A DNA stretch of 64,000 nucleotides from Ureibacillus terrenus (GCF_006569205.1 NZ_VIGD01000013.1:40631-104630); one strand, 5' to 3'. Positions 1-7,775 are shown, counted from the stretch's first letter. Notes: generated from the sequence alone by a model not told the origin. A program made the numbers and translations.

Positions 1-77
1 GGAAACTGGTTAGGCAATAAACGGAGCAAAATTCGCATATTTCCGTAACCGCCGCCAAGTAATACAAGATTTTTCAT
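1..77 (-). CDS. yutJ: YutJ-like NADH dehydrogenase (5' end only)
   Basis: Only the first 25 codons lie in the window; the gene runs off the left edge. The visible N-terminus, MKNLVLLGGGYGNMRILLR, is a beta strand followed by a glycine-rich dinucleotide-binding turn, as in FAD/NAD(P)-dependent type II NADH dehydrogenases. It matches what I remember of Bacillus YutJ. The neighbouring yuzB, yutF, yutE and yutD genes fit the same chromosomal block in Bacillus. The role is inferred: a single-subunit, membrane-associated NADH:quinone oxidoreductase-like enzyme. The rest of the protein cannot be checked here. Two Rex-type boxes lie directly upstream. Confidence 0.75.
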   Translation of the reverse strand, partial: MKNLVLLGGGYGNMRILLRLLPNQF

Positions 78-136
78 AGAAAACTCCCCTAAATTAGTTT
101 GTCCAATTTGTTCACAAATTTTACACAATCAATAGT

Positions 137-165
137 AGTATATAATATTGTGAGAGCTTTCACAA
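137..165 (-). promoter_or_regulatory. yutJ promoter
   Basis: Reading leftward, TTGTGA (165-160) and TATACT (142-137) are separated by 17 nt, which gives a plausible SigA promoter about 60 nt upstream of the yutJ start. The -35 hexamer is the distal half of a Rex-type inverted repeat, so repressor binding would block polymerase. Confidence 0.55.
148..165. promoter_or_regulatory. Rex-type operator 1
   Basis: The 18-nt inverted repeat TTGTGAGAGCTTTCACAA fits the Rex consensus, which is TTGTGA, six bases, then TCACAA. Rex is the NADH/NAD-sensing repressor of respiratory and fermentative genes in Firmicutes and is known to control an NADH dehydrogenase gene in Bacillus subtilis. The site overlaps the -35 of the yutJ promoter. 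Confidence 0.7.
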
Positions 166-172
166 TAGATTT

Positions 173-190
173 TTGTGAAAAGATTCACAA
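173..190. promoter_or_regulatory. Rex-type operator 2
   Basis: TTGTGAAAAGATTCACAA is a perfect two-fold repeat with a 4-nt spacer and matches the Rex consensus even better than the first box. The centres of the two boxes are 25 bp apart, so two dimers could bind side by side between yutJ and yuzB. Confidence 0.72.
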
Positions 191-202
191 AAAATCAATT
201 CA

Positions 203-231
203 TTGACGAAAGTGAATTTTCAGAGTAGGAT
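203..231 (+). promoter_or_regulatory. yuzB promoter
   Basis: TTGACG (203-208) and TAGGAT (226-231) are 17 nt apart on the plus strand. Transcription would start about 10 nt before the GAGGTGA ribosome-binding site of yuzB, leaving a very short leader. Confidence 0.5.
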
Positions 232-254
232 TTCATTGAGCGAGGTGAACAAAC

Positions 255-491
255 TTGAATCCTTTGGTGGAATTTTGCATGTCCAATTTGGCGATGGGAG
301 CTTATGAAACATATGATGTATTGGAAAACGATCCAAATATCGATGTCCTTGAATATGATTGCCTAAGCCACTGCTCTTTATGTGCCGAAAAATTATACGC
401 TCTTGTGAATGGCGAAATTGTGGAGGCTGATACTCCCGAAGAACTGACGAAAAAAATTTATGCATATATCGAGGAAAATCCTCTTTTTTAA
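255..491 (+). CDS. yuzB: YuzB family protein (DUF1450)
   Basis: A 78-residue cytoplasmic protein of the YuzB/UPF0349 family, function unknown. The start is TTG, chosen because GAGGTGA sits 6-12 nt upstream and because the sequence from there ([12 protein letters not shown]) has the family's typical N-terminus and length. Cysteines at 8, 36, 40 and 43 form a C-x3-C-x2-C cluster that could bind metal or react to redox state; this is inference. It is divergent from yutJ and followed by a hairpin terminator, so it is probably transcribed alone. Confidence 0.82.
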   Translation: MNPLVEFCMSNLAMGAYETYDVLENDPNIDVLEYDCLSHCSLCAEKLYALVNGEIVEADTPEELTKKIYAYIEENPLF

Positions 492-498
492 TAGATCC

Positions 499-523
499 GG
501 GGCTGTTTACGATCAACAGCCCC
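499..523. terminator. Bidirectional terminator, yuzB / yutF
   Basis: GGGGCTGTT and AACAGCCCC pair perfectly around a 7-nt loop between the convergent yuzB and yutF genes. T-rich sequence on the yutF-transcript side is modest. Confidence 0.6.
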
Positions 524-549
524 TGCATCGCTTTCTTCAACCTATTTGG

Positions 550-1314
550 TTATAGTTCGAACTCGCTTAAATCCTGGACACAATAAGTCGGCTGCAATTC
601 TTTTTCTTTCACCTTCTCCGTGCTTACGGCCCCGGTGTTTACATGAACGGTATCGCACCCGAAACGGATGCCGCACAAAATGTCCGTATCGTAATTATCC
701 CCGATCATTACCATCTCGCTTTTTTGATACCCATGTCCCTGCCGAATCATCTCCAAAATGGCCGGTGACGGTTTCCCCAAAAAAATCGGTTCCACATTGC
801 ATACCTGGGCGACCAGTTTTACGAAAGATCCGTTTCCGGGCTGAAATCCTGCTTCAGTCGGGACCCTTATATCCTCATTTGTTCCGATCAGTGTTGCGCC
901 ATTTTGGACAGCCAGACATGCCTTCGCCAACTTTTGATAAGTGATCATCCGGTCAATTCCCATGACAACCACATCCGGATTTTCTTCAACGATGTGTATG
1001 TTGTGTTGCCCAAGGGCATAACGGATTCCATCCTGGCCGATCACAAACACCTTGGCCTGTCCGAAATGTTCTTTGACATATTTGGCCGTCACGAAAGCGC
1101 TGGAGTAAATCTGTTTTTCTGACGCTTCCACCCCGAACCGCAGCAGCGCTTCCTTGATCTGGGACGGAGTTTTCGAAGAATTATTCGTAACAAAAAAATA
1201 ATCCAGCTGTTTTTCCCGCAATGTGCGGATAAATTTGATGGCGGCCGGGATGGCTTCTTTGCCTCGATACACGGTGCCGTCTAAATCAAAACAGAAGGCG
1301 CGATACTGTTTCAT
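550..1314 (-). CDS. yutF: NagD-type HAD hydrolase YutF
   Basis: A 254-residue haloacid-dehalogenase superfamily phosphatase of the NagD (class IIA) type. Motif I is FDLDGT with the nucleophile Asp10 and acid Asp12. Motif II is in VTNNSS (42-47), the motif III lysine is K181 in GKPSP, and motif IV is GDNYDTD (205-211). The length is right for a complete enzyme with a C2 cap between motifs II and III. Family members dephosphorylate small phosphometabolites in the cytoplasm; the substrate here is not known. Its ATG overlaps the stop of yutE by 4 nt, so the two genes are translationally coupled. Confidence 0.88.
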   Translation of the reverse strand: MKQYRAFCFDLDGTVYRGKEAIPAAIKFIRTLREKQLDYFFVTNNSSKTPSQIKEALLRFGVEASEKQIYSSAFVTAKYVKEHFGQAKVFVIGQDGIRYALGQHNIHIVEENPDVVVMGIDRMITYQKLAKACLAVQNGATLIGTNEDIRVPTEAGFQPGNGSFVKLVAQVCNVEPIFLGKPSPAILEMIRQGHGYQKSEMVMIGDNYDTDILCGIRFGCDTVHVNTGAVSTEKVKEKELQPTYCVQDLSEFEL

Positions 1315-1763
1315 TCACGGTCCTCCGGCAGGAATGCGGAAACAGGCCCCAATTCATTTTCCAAATACTCCGTCACTTCTTTGGAGAAGGTTTTTAAATA
1401 CGGCACTGTATTTTTCAATACTTCATATACCCTTTCAATATCCACTTGAATAAATTCGCGGACGAGATTTTTTCTCAAACTGATCAATTCTTTGAAAGGT
1501 TGTTCTTTTTCTGCGGGAATGACCTTCTCATCGATCAAAATATCGATAATATCATCATAGCTGCCCGGATCCCGCATAATAAACCCGTCAATCATCAAAT
1601 TTCCGACATCGATGACGGATTCAAGGGCATTATGGGCGATGCGTTCCAACGCCAATTTTTTTATATCATTTTCAAGCCAATTTTGTTCCTGTTCAAAAAC
1701 GGCAATCATTTCGTCCAAATATGCTAAAGTGTTCACGATTTTCTTTCGATCCACAAAATACAT
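1311..1763 (-). CDS. yutE: DUF86 / HepT-like protein YutE
   Basis: A 150-residue alpha-helical DUF86 protein. The start at MYFVDRKK is supported by TTGGAGG 7 nt upstream and by the family's N-terminus; the longer open frame upstream lacks a ribosome-binding site and runs into the divergent DUF3055 gene. DUF86 includes HepT, the RNase toxin of HepT/MntA systems, whose active site is R-x4-H-x-Y. Here the same place reads R97-x4-R102-x-F104, so His and Tyr are both replaced, and no MntA nucleotidyltransferase gene is adjacent. A catalytically degenerate housekeeping relative seems likely. It ends in ENELGPVSAF, the conserved YutE tail. Confidence 0.8.
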   Translation of the reverse strand: MYFVDRKKIVNTLAYLDEMIAVFEQEQNWLENDIKKLALERIAHNALESVIDVGNLMIDGFIMRDPGSYDDIIDILIDEKVIPAEKEQPFKELISLRKNLVREFIQVDIERVYEVLKNTVPYLKTFSKEVTEYLENELGPVSAFLPEDRE

Positions 1764-1848
1764 GTCCAATGCCTCCAATTCAAAAGTTGATTGTTCTTTC
1801 GTATCTATAGTAACATATTGTGTAGTATTGGAAGGAGAACAAAAAACG

Positions 1849-2115
1849 ATGGAACGTTTTTTCTTATATGATGATATAGAAGATACAAAGACAAGATTCG
1901 TCAGCTTCACCGGCAAAAAGCTGCGCTACGATTTGGCGATTATCCAGTCGACGCGCTTTTACGGAAAAGTGCTCGTTTTGGATATGCAATTTGGACGGTT
2001 TGCCATCATTGGTCCCGATGATTTGGAAGAGCCGGGTTATCTGGAGTATGTTTTTAATAAAACGGAAGAGGAAGCAGAAGATTTGAGAGAATATTTAATG
2101 GAATTATTATCTTAA
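1849..2115 (+). CDS. DUF3055 family protein
   Basis: An 88-residue protein starting MERFFLYDDIEDT, with GGAGAA 10 nt upstream of the ATG. It resembles the DUF3055 (SAV0927-like) family, which is restricted to Firmicutes and has no known function. The conserved core visible here is the RFVSF strand, FYGKVLVLD, the DDLEEPGYLEYVF segment and an acidic C-terminal helix. There is no signal peptide or membrane segment, so it is cytoplasmic. It is divergent from yutE and convergent with yutD, and a terminator follows. Confidence 0.75.
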   Translation: MERFFLYDDIEDTKTRFVSFTGKKLRYDLAIIQSTRFYGKVLVLDMQFGRFAIIGPDDLEEPGYLEYVFNKTEEEAEDLREYLMELLS

Positions 2116-2124
2116 AGTTCAAAC

Positions 2125-2151
2125 AGGCCATCTCCGGTTGGGAGATGGCCT
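2125..2151. terminator. Terminator between DUF3055 gene and yutD
   Basis: AGGCCATCTCC and GGAGATGGCCT pair perfectly around a 5-nt loop. The plus-strand product continues into TTCCTATTTTC, so it mainly serves the DUF3055 gene and may also stop yutD transcripts. Confidence 0.75.
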
Positions 2152-2173
2152 TCCTATTTTCTTGCATTTATAT

Positions 2174-2512
2174 TTATTGCTGTTTCATTTTTTCGCGAAC
2201 CTGACCGTTCGGAGCTGATACATGTTTATCCTGGGATACCCGGCCAATTTTCTTTAATATGAAATAGGCGCATCCAAAATTGCAGTACTCAAACAAATAA
2301 TCCTGTACCGTGCTGATTTTGTTATCATAAGTGGCATTTTTGTTCCGGTCATCAAAGAATCCTTTTAATCTTAATTGCCCGTATCCCCAATCTCCTACGA
2401 TATAATCATATTTTGCCAGCACATCCGTATATCGGTTGATGAAGGCTTCATTTTGGAAGCCGTCCCGATAATTCTCGATTAATTCATAAGCAATTCCATC
2501 CACTACAATCAT
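2174..2512 (-). CDS. yutD: YutD family protein (DUF1027)
   Basis: A 112-residue protein of the YutD/DUF1027 family, conserved in Bacilli and of unknown function. The start MIVVDGIAYE is chosen because GGAGGTG stands 5 nt upstream, although the frame is open for 23 more codons. Conserved segments are YDYIVGDWGYGQLRLKGFF and EYCNFGCAYF, with two cysteines. It lies 28 nt downstream of lipA on the same strand, the order also found in Bacillus subtilis, so it is probably co-transcribed with lipA. Confidence 0.85.
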   Translation of the reverse strand: MIVVDGIAYELIENYRDGFQNEAFINRYTDVLAKYDYIVGDWGYGQLRLKGFFDDRNKNATYDNKISTVQDYLFEYCNFGCAYFILKKIGRVSQDKHVSAPNGQVREKMKQQ

Positions 2513-2540
2513 CCAAACACCTCCAATTCCAAAACCGGAA

Positions 2541-3440
2541 CTACAATTCGGCTTGGAACTGTCCAGTTTTCGTTGCTTCATTTACTTGTTCGTCAGCATG
2601 GTAGCTGCTCCGGACCAAAGGACCCGCTTCACAATGTTTGAAACCTTTTTCCATTGCGATTTTACGCAATTTTCCAAACTCCAAAGGCGTATAATATTTT
2701 TTTACAGGCAAATGTTTTTTTGTCGGCTGCAAATACTGGCCGATGGTCATGATATCCACATTGTTCGCCCTCAGATCATCCATGACTTCCAAAATTTCAT
2801 CCCATGTTTCACCGAGGCCGATCATCAACGAAGATTTTGTCGGGATATCCGGCTGCATCTCTTTTGCTCTTCGCAAAAATTCCAATGAACGGTCATAAGT
2901 GGCGCGGGCGCGGACCCGTGGAGTAAGTCTCCGTACAGTTTCAATGTTATGGTTTAAAATGTCCGGCCTTGCATCCATGATGATGCGCAAGTTTTCTTCC
3001 ACCCCTCCCAAATCCGATGGAAGCACTTCAATGGATGTTTGCGGCGATTTTCGACGAATTGCCCGGATCGTTTCCGCCATAATGCCCGCACCGCCGTCTT
3101 TCAAATCGTCCCGCGCAACCATGGTAATCACGACGTGTTTTAAATTCATCAATTTGACGGAATCCGCGACCCTTTCAGGTTCCTGCAGATCCAATTCTGT
3201 CGGAAGCCCGGTTTTTACCGCGCAGAACCGGCATGCGCGGGTGCAAACGGCCCCCAAAATCATCATCGTCGCGGTTCTCCGTTCGCCCCAACATTCATGG
3301 ATATTGGGACAGCGCGCTTCTTCGCAGACGGTATGCAAGTTTTTTTCCCTCATCAATTTCTTTAAATCTCTATATCCTTCATTTGTATTAAATTTTATCT
3401 TCAACCATTCGGGTTTTCTCAAAATTTCTTTATTGCTCAC
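2541..3440 (-). CDS. lipA: Lipoyl synthase LipA
   Basis: A 299-residue radical-SAM enzyme that inserts two sulfur atoms into protein-bound octanoyl groups to make lipoyl cofactor. The auxiliary-cluster ligands are C39-x4-C44-x5-C50. The radical-SAM cluster motif is C66-x3-C70-x2-C73, in CTRACRFC. The C-terminal RSSYHA motif supplies the serine ligand of the auxiliary cluster. The start has the canonical [12 protein letters not shown] sequence. Its client protein GcvH is encoded at 32.8 kb and the suf iron-sulfur operon is in the same window. It leads the lipA-yutD pair. Confidence 0.97.
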   Translation of the reverse strand: MSNKEILRKPEWLKIKFNTNEGYRDLKKLMREKNLHTVCEEARCPNIHECWGERRTATMMILGAVCTRACRFCAVKTGLPTELDLQEPERVADSVKLMNLKHVVITMVARDDLKDGGAGIMAETIRAIRRKSPQTSIEVLPSDLGGVEENLRIIMDARPDILNHNIETVRRLTPRVRARATYDRSLEFLRRAKEMQPDIPTKSSLMIGLGETWDEILEVMDDLRANNVDIMTIGQYLQPTKKHLPVKKYYTPLEFGKLRKIAMEKGFKHCEAGPLVRSSYHADEQVNEATKTGQFQAEL

Positions 3441-3550
3441 TACGTATCAGCCCCTATCAATTTAAGAAAAAATAGAACCATCTACTTGTCAATATAACAT
3501 GTTCACGCTTTTGTAACAACTGACAAAAATATGGGGAGGAAAAATTCCGA

Positions 3551-4327
3551 TCATTCTATCGGTACAGGGACCTCAATGGAAGGCTGTGCCCCATCTCCAT
3601 TGTTTGTATAAATATTTGGGACCTGGCTTCTCGTCAGACCGATCGCTACAGGGATGGATTGCTCCACCGTAGTCGTTTTGCTTGCAAAAGGAACTATTAT
3701 TTGGACATTTACTTTAAAGTTAATGCTCACTTCTACCAGGGCATTATTAATACCGAATTCTGTAATCCTTGTGCCGACGTCGCTTGTAACATTTCCGATG
3801 ATGTGAAAACGAATCGGCACTTTTGGACCCAAATTTCCCAAAAGAGGAAGATTTAATGCTTGGGCAAGCGGAACAAGAAAGACAATCCCATCCCCCTTTT
3901 GAATTTCGGAAACATCATATTCCACATTATCCAATTCCGGAAGCTGGGATAAGTCTCCTTTCTCCGCCATTTCAAGATGCTCTTTTACGAGGGTGGTTGT
4001 TTCCGCGCGCACCTGATTGATGATTTCTGTATTAAATTTGGTCGTCAGCATATAATCCGATTCCGTAGGCAAATCTTCTATGATTTCATTGATGTCCAGC
4101 ACAGAGGATGTCCTCGCATTAATAGCTTTGCTGACCACATGGGAAGCGATTTTACGGGTTTGCACTTCAGCATAATCCAAATATACAGGCATTAAACGGG
4201 AATTAAGAAAATATAAAAATAATACCACAGTCAAAACAAAACTCATAAAAAACAAAGCAAACCGGTTCGCTCTTCTTTTTTTTCTCGGCGCGCGGAACAT
4301 CATTCTTCGGGGTCTTCTCGAAAACAA
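3551..4327 (-). CDS. yunB: Sporulation protein YunB
   Basis: A 258-residue protein with a basic N-terminus (about 25 residues, many Arg/Lys), one membrane segment at roughly 25-45, and an extracytoplasmic domain, as in Bacillus YunB. That protein is needed for normal sporulation and is made in the mother cell. The start appears to be TTG, with AGGAGGAG about 6 nt upstream; in-frame ATGs at residues 9 and 10 have no comparable ribosome-binding site. That ribosome-binding site is the 3' arm of a perfect 12-bp terminator hairpin behind yunD, so translation may depend on whether the hairpin is open. The genes lytH and yunC, adjacent in B. subtilis, are absent here. Confidence 0.82.
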   Translation of the reverse strand: MFSRRPRRMMFRAPRKKRRANRFALFFMSFVLTVVLFLYFLNSRLMPVYLDYAEVQTRKIASHVVSKAINARTSSVLDINEIIEDLPTESDYMLTTKFNTEIINQVRAETTTLVKEHLEMAEKGDLSQLPELDNVEYDVSEIQKGDGIVFLVPLAQALNLPLLGNLGPKVPIRFHIIGNVTSDVGTRITEFGINNALVEVSINFKVNVQIIVPFASKTTTVEQSIPVAIGLTRSQVPNIYTNNGDGAQPSIEVPVPIE

Positions 4328-4330
4328 AAA

Positions 4331-4366
4331 ATCTCCTCCTATGTCATGTTATGAATAGGAGGAGAT
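4331..4366 (-). terminator. yunD terminator containing the yunB ribosome-binding site
   Basis: The minus-strand RNA folds into a perfect 12-bp stem (ATCTCCTCCTAT against ATAGGAGGAGAT) with a 12-nt loop, followed at once by TTTTTGTTTT. This is a textbook intrinsic terminator for the yunF-E-D run. Its 3' arm is also the AGGAGGAG of yunB, and the TTG start of yunB lies in the U-tract. Confidence 0.75.
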
Positions 4367-4409
4367 GACTATTCAAGGCCCCTCTGCACCGTTTTCGCAT
4401 TTGCGCAGA

Positions 4410-5786
4410 TTATGAAAAATGGCGTTTGCAATATTCCACCAGCACATCTCTTAAAAAATATGGCAAATAATATTTCTTTTTTGCATATTTGAAATTAGGG
4501 AAAAAGTATCCAAACGTAAACATATCGAGGGTCGCCAATTGGTAGGTTTTATTCAGATCGCTGACTTCTCCTTTTACAATCAACTCCCGGTTCTTGTTGA
4601 CGGAAAATTCATAGGTTAAAATCTTGCCGAACACCAAACCTCTGAATCCCAATCCCCTCAGCTCGAGTTGTGACCACTCCTCATTTTTCGCCTGCAAATA
4701 TACTTCTTTTAATTGCCGTCCCGTCAATTCCACCACACATAAGTTGATGGGGTGGGGCAAAATGCGGTGAATATCATATTTACTCACATTCCCTTTTTTC
4801 AAACCATCCAAAAAGATGCCCGCATTAAACATCGCACAATCGGCGCCGGTATGCTCCAAAACCGCTTTCGCGAAAAGCCTTGAAATCTGGGAATGATGGA
4901 ACCACTCCTTATTATAGCTTTTCGCCGATTGAAAAAGGGGTTCGCTCATTAACTCCTTGCCGGTGTGCGACAACTGTTCCAAAAACTCCAATTCACCCTC
5001 GATTTCAGGCAACAGCGCATTATCAATCACCATTTCTTCCTTGTGGACAATTTTCCGGCGTTCATGATCATACTGAATGACCAAATGTCCGGTATATGCG
5101 CCGAATTTGCCGCATCCGGTGAGCAGCACCCCGTTCACCATTTTCCCTTCTTCAAGAAAATGATGGGTATGGGCGCCAAAAATCACATCCAATTCAGGAC
5201 ATTCCTGAGCCAACATCTCATCCTCTGTAATGCCCAAATGGGACAAGCACAGTAAAATATCCACTTCTCCCCGCAGCTCTTTGGCAATGGAGATAATTGC
5301 TTTTCTCGGCTCTGTAATCTCCCATTGAAGCTCTTTATAAAACAGTTCGTAAAAAGCGGTAGCACCGATGACCCCAATTTTTGTACCATATTTTGTCCTC
5401 AAAATGGTATAAGGCTTCAGCCATTTTGGATTTTCTCCATTTGCCGCCTTCAAATTGGCGACAACCACTTCAAATCTGGCATCATCATATAAATGGTACA
5501 GCTCGTCAAAGTCCAAAGTGATGCCTTCATTATTGCCGATGGTCACAACATCGTATTGGGCCTCATTCAATAACTTCACATTCCCGAGCCCCAGGGTCGC
5601 TTCCGTATAAATGTTTGAACGGTCCAAGTGATCCCCGACATCAAACAAGAAACTGGGCTCGCCTTTTTCCGCATAGGCAAGCCGCTCATTCCGAATGAAA
5701 TATTGGGAACGCAACCAATATTCGAAATGGCTATGTATATCGTTTGTATGGTAGAAATGAATCGTCTCAAGCAAACTGCTCACCAT
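4410..5786 (-). CDS. yunD: Bifunctional metallophosphatase/5'-nucleotidase YunD
   Basis: A 458-residue protein with an N-terminal calcineurin-like metallophosphatase domain and a C-terminal 5'-nucleotidase domain. Metal-binding motifs visible are TNDIHSH (14-20), DVGDHLD (49-55), GNNEG (84-88, in place of the usual GNHE), LSHLG and GAHTHH. The H-to-N change in the third motif is notable because that histidine normally stabilises the leaving group. There is no clear signal peptide, so the protein is probably cytoplasmic like Bacillus YunD. It follows yunE by about 10 nt in the same operon; a strong hairpin terminator lies beyond it. Confidence 0.85.
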   Translation of the reverse strand: MVSSLLETIHFYHTNDIHSHFEYWLRSQYFIRNERLAYAEKGEPSFLFDVGDHLDRSNIYTEATLGLGNVKLLNEAQYDVVTIGNNEGITLDFDELYHLYDDARFEVVVANLKAANGENPKWLKPYTILRTKYGTKIGVIGATAFYELFYKELQWEITEPRKAIISIAKELRGEVDILLCLSHLGITEDEMLAQECPELDVIFGAHTHHFLEEGKMVNGVLLTGCGKFGAYTGHLVIQYDHERRKIVHKEEMVIDNALLPEIEGELEFLEQLSHTGKELMSEPLFQSAKSYNKEWFHHSQISRLFAKAVLEHTGADCAMFNAGIFLDGLKKGNVSKYDIHRILPHPINLCVVELTGRQLKEVYLQAKNEEWSQLELRGLGFRGLVFGKILTYEFSVNKNRELIVKGEVSDLNKTYQLATLDMFTFGYFFPNFKYAKKKYYLPYFLRDVLVEYCKRHFS

Positions 5787-5795
5787 CTCTCACAT

Positions 5796-6620
5796 TTAAA
5801 CTAGCCCTTCTATTATAGAACGGATCCCGATCAGCACCATAACGATTTGCAGTACGAGAACGACCGTTTTGGATTTCATCCGCTTGTTTAAAGCCGCTCC
5901 CAATTTTGCCCCCAAATAGGCCCCGATGATGACAGGAACCGTATAATGCCAAGGGACATTTCCTAAAGCGATATGGCTGATGGAATTGACAATGGATGTT
6001 AAAAAGACCATAAACATGGAAGTCGCGACGGCAACATGGGCAGGAAAACGGAACAACAGAATCATGGCCGGTACGATTAACGAACCGCCCCCGATGCCGA
6101 ATAAGCCGGAAATCATCCCGACAAAAAAGGAAAAGCCGACCGCAAACCATACAGGATATCCAAATTCAAACGTCTGCCCCTGCCGGTCTGTAAAACTTCT
6201 CTTTATGCCATGATCCATAAACCATTGGATCGGCTTGAGTTTATCGCGGACAAATAATAAGGTTGACAAAACAATCAATAAAATACCGAAGTAAAGATTG
6301 AAGGAATCGATATTTAAGCCTTTATTGAGCCACGCCCCTAGAATCGCACCGGGCGCACTCCCGATAAAAAATATCGATCCGCTGATAAAATCGACTTGTT
6401 TGGAACGCATGTAGGAAATCGTAGAAGACAGCCCTGTAAAAATCATCATGACAACGGATAGGCCGACCACCCGTTGGGGTGTAATATCAGGGAAGTATCC
6501 CAATTGAACGCCGAAATAGAGGGTTGCGGGAATTAACACGACCCCTCCCCCCAATCCGACGAGCGAACCAAGTATTCCAGCGCATAGCGCAATGATTGCC
6601 AGTAGTAAATATTCCATCAA
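5796..6620 (-). CDS. yunE: TauE/SafE (TSUP) family membrane transporter YunE
   Basis: A 274-residue polytopic membrane protein with about eight hydrophobic segments in two halves. Each half carries a glycine-rich signature: GSLVGLGGGVVLIPA near residue 18 and SGLFGIGGGSLIVPA near 165. These are typical of TauE/SafE sulfite/sulfoacetate-type exporters. The substrate is not predictable, though organosulfur anions are usual for the family and a sulfur island follows. Its ATG overlaps the stop of yunF by 4 nt. Confidence 0.85.
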   Translation of the reverse strand: MMEYLLLAIIALCAGILGSLVGLGGGVVLIPATLYFGVQLGYFPDITPQRVVGLSVVMMIFTGLSSTISYMRSKQVDFISGSIFFIGSAPGAILGAWLNKGLNIDSFNLYFGILLIVLSTLLFVRDKLKPIQWFMDHGIKRSFTDRQGQTFEFGYPVWFAVGFSFFVGMISGLFGIGGGSLIVPAMILLFRFPAHVAVATSMFMVFLTSIVNSISHIALGNVPWHYTVPVIIGAYLGAKLGAALNKRMKSKTVVLVLQIVMVLIGIRSIIEGLV

Positions 6621-7471
6621 AATTCCCCTTCAAAAAGATTTAATTGTTTCGGTGCCAGCCCATCATACCGGATATTTAATATTTCCTGCAGCGTTTTTGC
6701 GTTGCCTGCCGCATGATGGCCTGAATTGTTATTGAATAGCACAAATATCTCTTCCGCTTTTTTCTCCAATTCTTTAATATGCTTTGCCAAATCTTCCAGT
6801 TCCTCTTGACTATAGTCATATAAAAATCGGACTTCTCTCCAGTTGGGTGCACCGGTATTTCTCCATCCAAAAACATTTCTTCCATGAAGGCGCACAAGCG
6901 CTTTTTTATTTGTCGCTTCCGGAACAAAAGGAACCGAACCGATTCCTGCCTGCGGTTCATCACAAACGGTATGTATCAATCCATTTTCCCTGAGAAACTG
7001 GATTGTTGCTTCTTTTCTGCCGTTTTGAAACCAGGTTTGATTCCGGAATTCAATCGCGATCGGAAATCCTTGTAATTGCTGTTTTAGATATAAGATATAT
7101 TTCACATTTCGGGAAGTGCAGTCAAACCATGGCGGAAATTGGACCAAAATCATGGCCAATTTATCCGCTTGCCGGAAAGCATCGGCGCACTCCCTGAATG
7201 CTTCAAACATTTCCGAATGATCCTGATAAGGAAGTTCATCTTTATTGTGGCCCGTCATACCTTGATAGGCCTTCACAATAAACTGAAACTTCTCCGGTGT
7301 CTCCGCCGTCCATTTTTCGACGTTTTTGACAGATGGAATGGCATAAAAAGAGGTATCCACTTCCACAATAGGAAAGTGTCCGCTATAATCAAAGAGTTTA
7401 TCTTTCTTTGAGGAATTTTCCCGATAAAGGGAAGGATGGTCCCCCCATCCAGTAAGACCAATTTTTATCAT
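6617..7471 (-). CDS. yunF: DUF72 family protein YunF
   Basis: A 284-residue TIM-barrel-like DUF72 protein (YunF/YecE type). The N-terminus MIKIGLTGWGDHPSLY and the segments VEVDTSFYAIPS, FPPWF and IAIEFRNQTWF are characteristic of the family. The function is unknown; some members have been linked to Fe-S or nucleic-acid processes but nothing here decides that. It is the first gene of a yunF-yunE-yunD run, with a 4-nt overlap to yunE. Confidence 0.83.
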   Translation of the reverse strand: MIKIGLTGWGDHPSLYRENSSKKDKLFDYSGHFPIVEVDTSFYAIPSVKNVEKWTAETPEKFQFIVKAYQGMTGHNKDELPYQDHSEMFEAFRECADAFRQADKLAMILVQFPPWFDCTSRNVKYILYLKQQLQGFPIAIEFRNQTWFQNGRKEATIQFLRENGLIHTVCDEPQAGIGSVPFVPEATNKKALVRLHGRNVFGWRNTGAPNWREVRFLYDYSQEELEDLAKHIKELEKKAEEIFVLFNNNSGHHAAGNAKTLQEILNIRYDGLAPKQLNLFEGEF

Positions 7472-7532
7472 TTCTCCCTCTCCATTTTATCTCATTTTTA
7501 CATATATAAAAAAGTATAAACGATTATACGAA

Positions 7533-7570
7533 AAAAGTTCGATTACGCAATACGTAAATCGAACTTTTTT
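7533..7570. terminator. Terminator upstream of yunF / downstream of yezD
   Basis: AAAAAGTTCGATTTACG-type complementarity: AAAAGTTCGATTACG and CGTAAATCGAACTTTT form a long hairpin with A and T runs on both sides. It terminates the minus-strand ssuE-yezD transcript before yunF. Confidence 0.7.
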
Positions 7571-7588
7571 CAATCCCGACGATTTTAT

Positions 7589-7738
7589 TTACTTGATTAG
7601 GCGAATCTTCTTGCTTTTCTCAATTTGAACAATTTCGTCATCATGGATTGTGAGGGTGATGGAACCATAACGGATCGTCGGAATGATCTTTTTTAAATTT
7701 TGCAGCACTTGCTCCAGCTTTTCATCCCTTTTGCTCAT
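7589..7738 (-). CDS. yezD: YezD family small protein (DUF2292)
   Basis: A 49-residue protein starting MSKRDEKLEQVLQNLKK and ending in KSKKIRLIK. An amphipathic basic helix comes first. A short beta-rich stretch follows (IRYGSITLTIHDDEIVQIE) and then a basic tail. Size and pattern match the YezD/DUF2292 family, which is often found beside sulfur-assimilation genes in Firmicutes and has no established function. It lies 37 nt downstream of ssuE on the same strand. The basic character and minimal size would suit an RNA- or protein-binding regulator, but that is inference only. Confidence 0.78.
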   Translation of the reverse strand: MSKRDEKLEQVLQNLKKIIPTIRYGSITLTIHDDEIVQIEKSKKIRLIK

Positions 7739-7775
7739 AGCATTTCATCCCCTTCATGCAAGAATCTCAATCAAT

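Noticed and set aside
1764..1916. Longer YutE start at 1916
   Set aside because: It would run into the divergent DUF3055 gene and lacks a ribosome-binding site; the family starts at the ATG at 1763.
5767..6150. 127-residue minus-strand frame overlapping yunE
   Set aside because: It lies in another frame of yunE; its product is rich in Arg, Cys and His with no ribosome-binding site, and yunE has clear TauE signatures.
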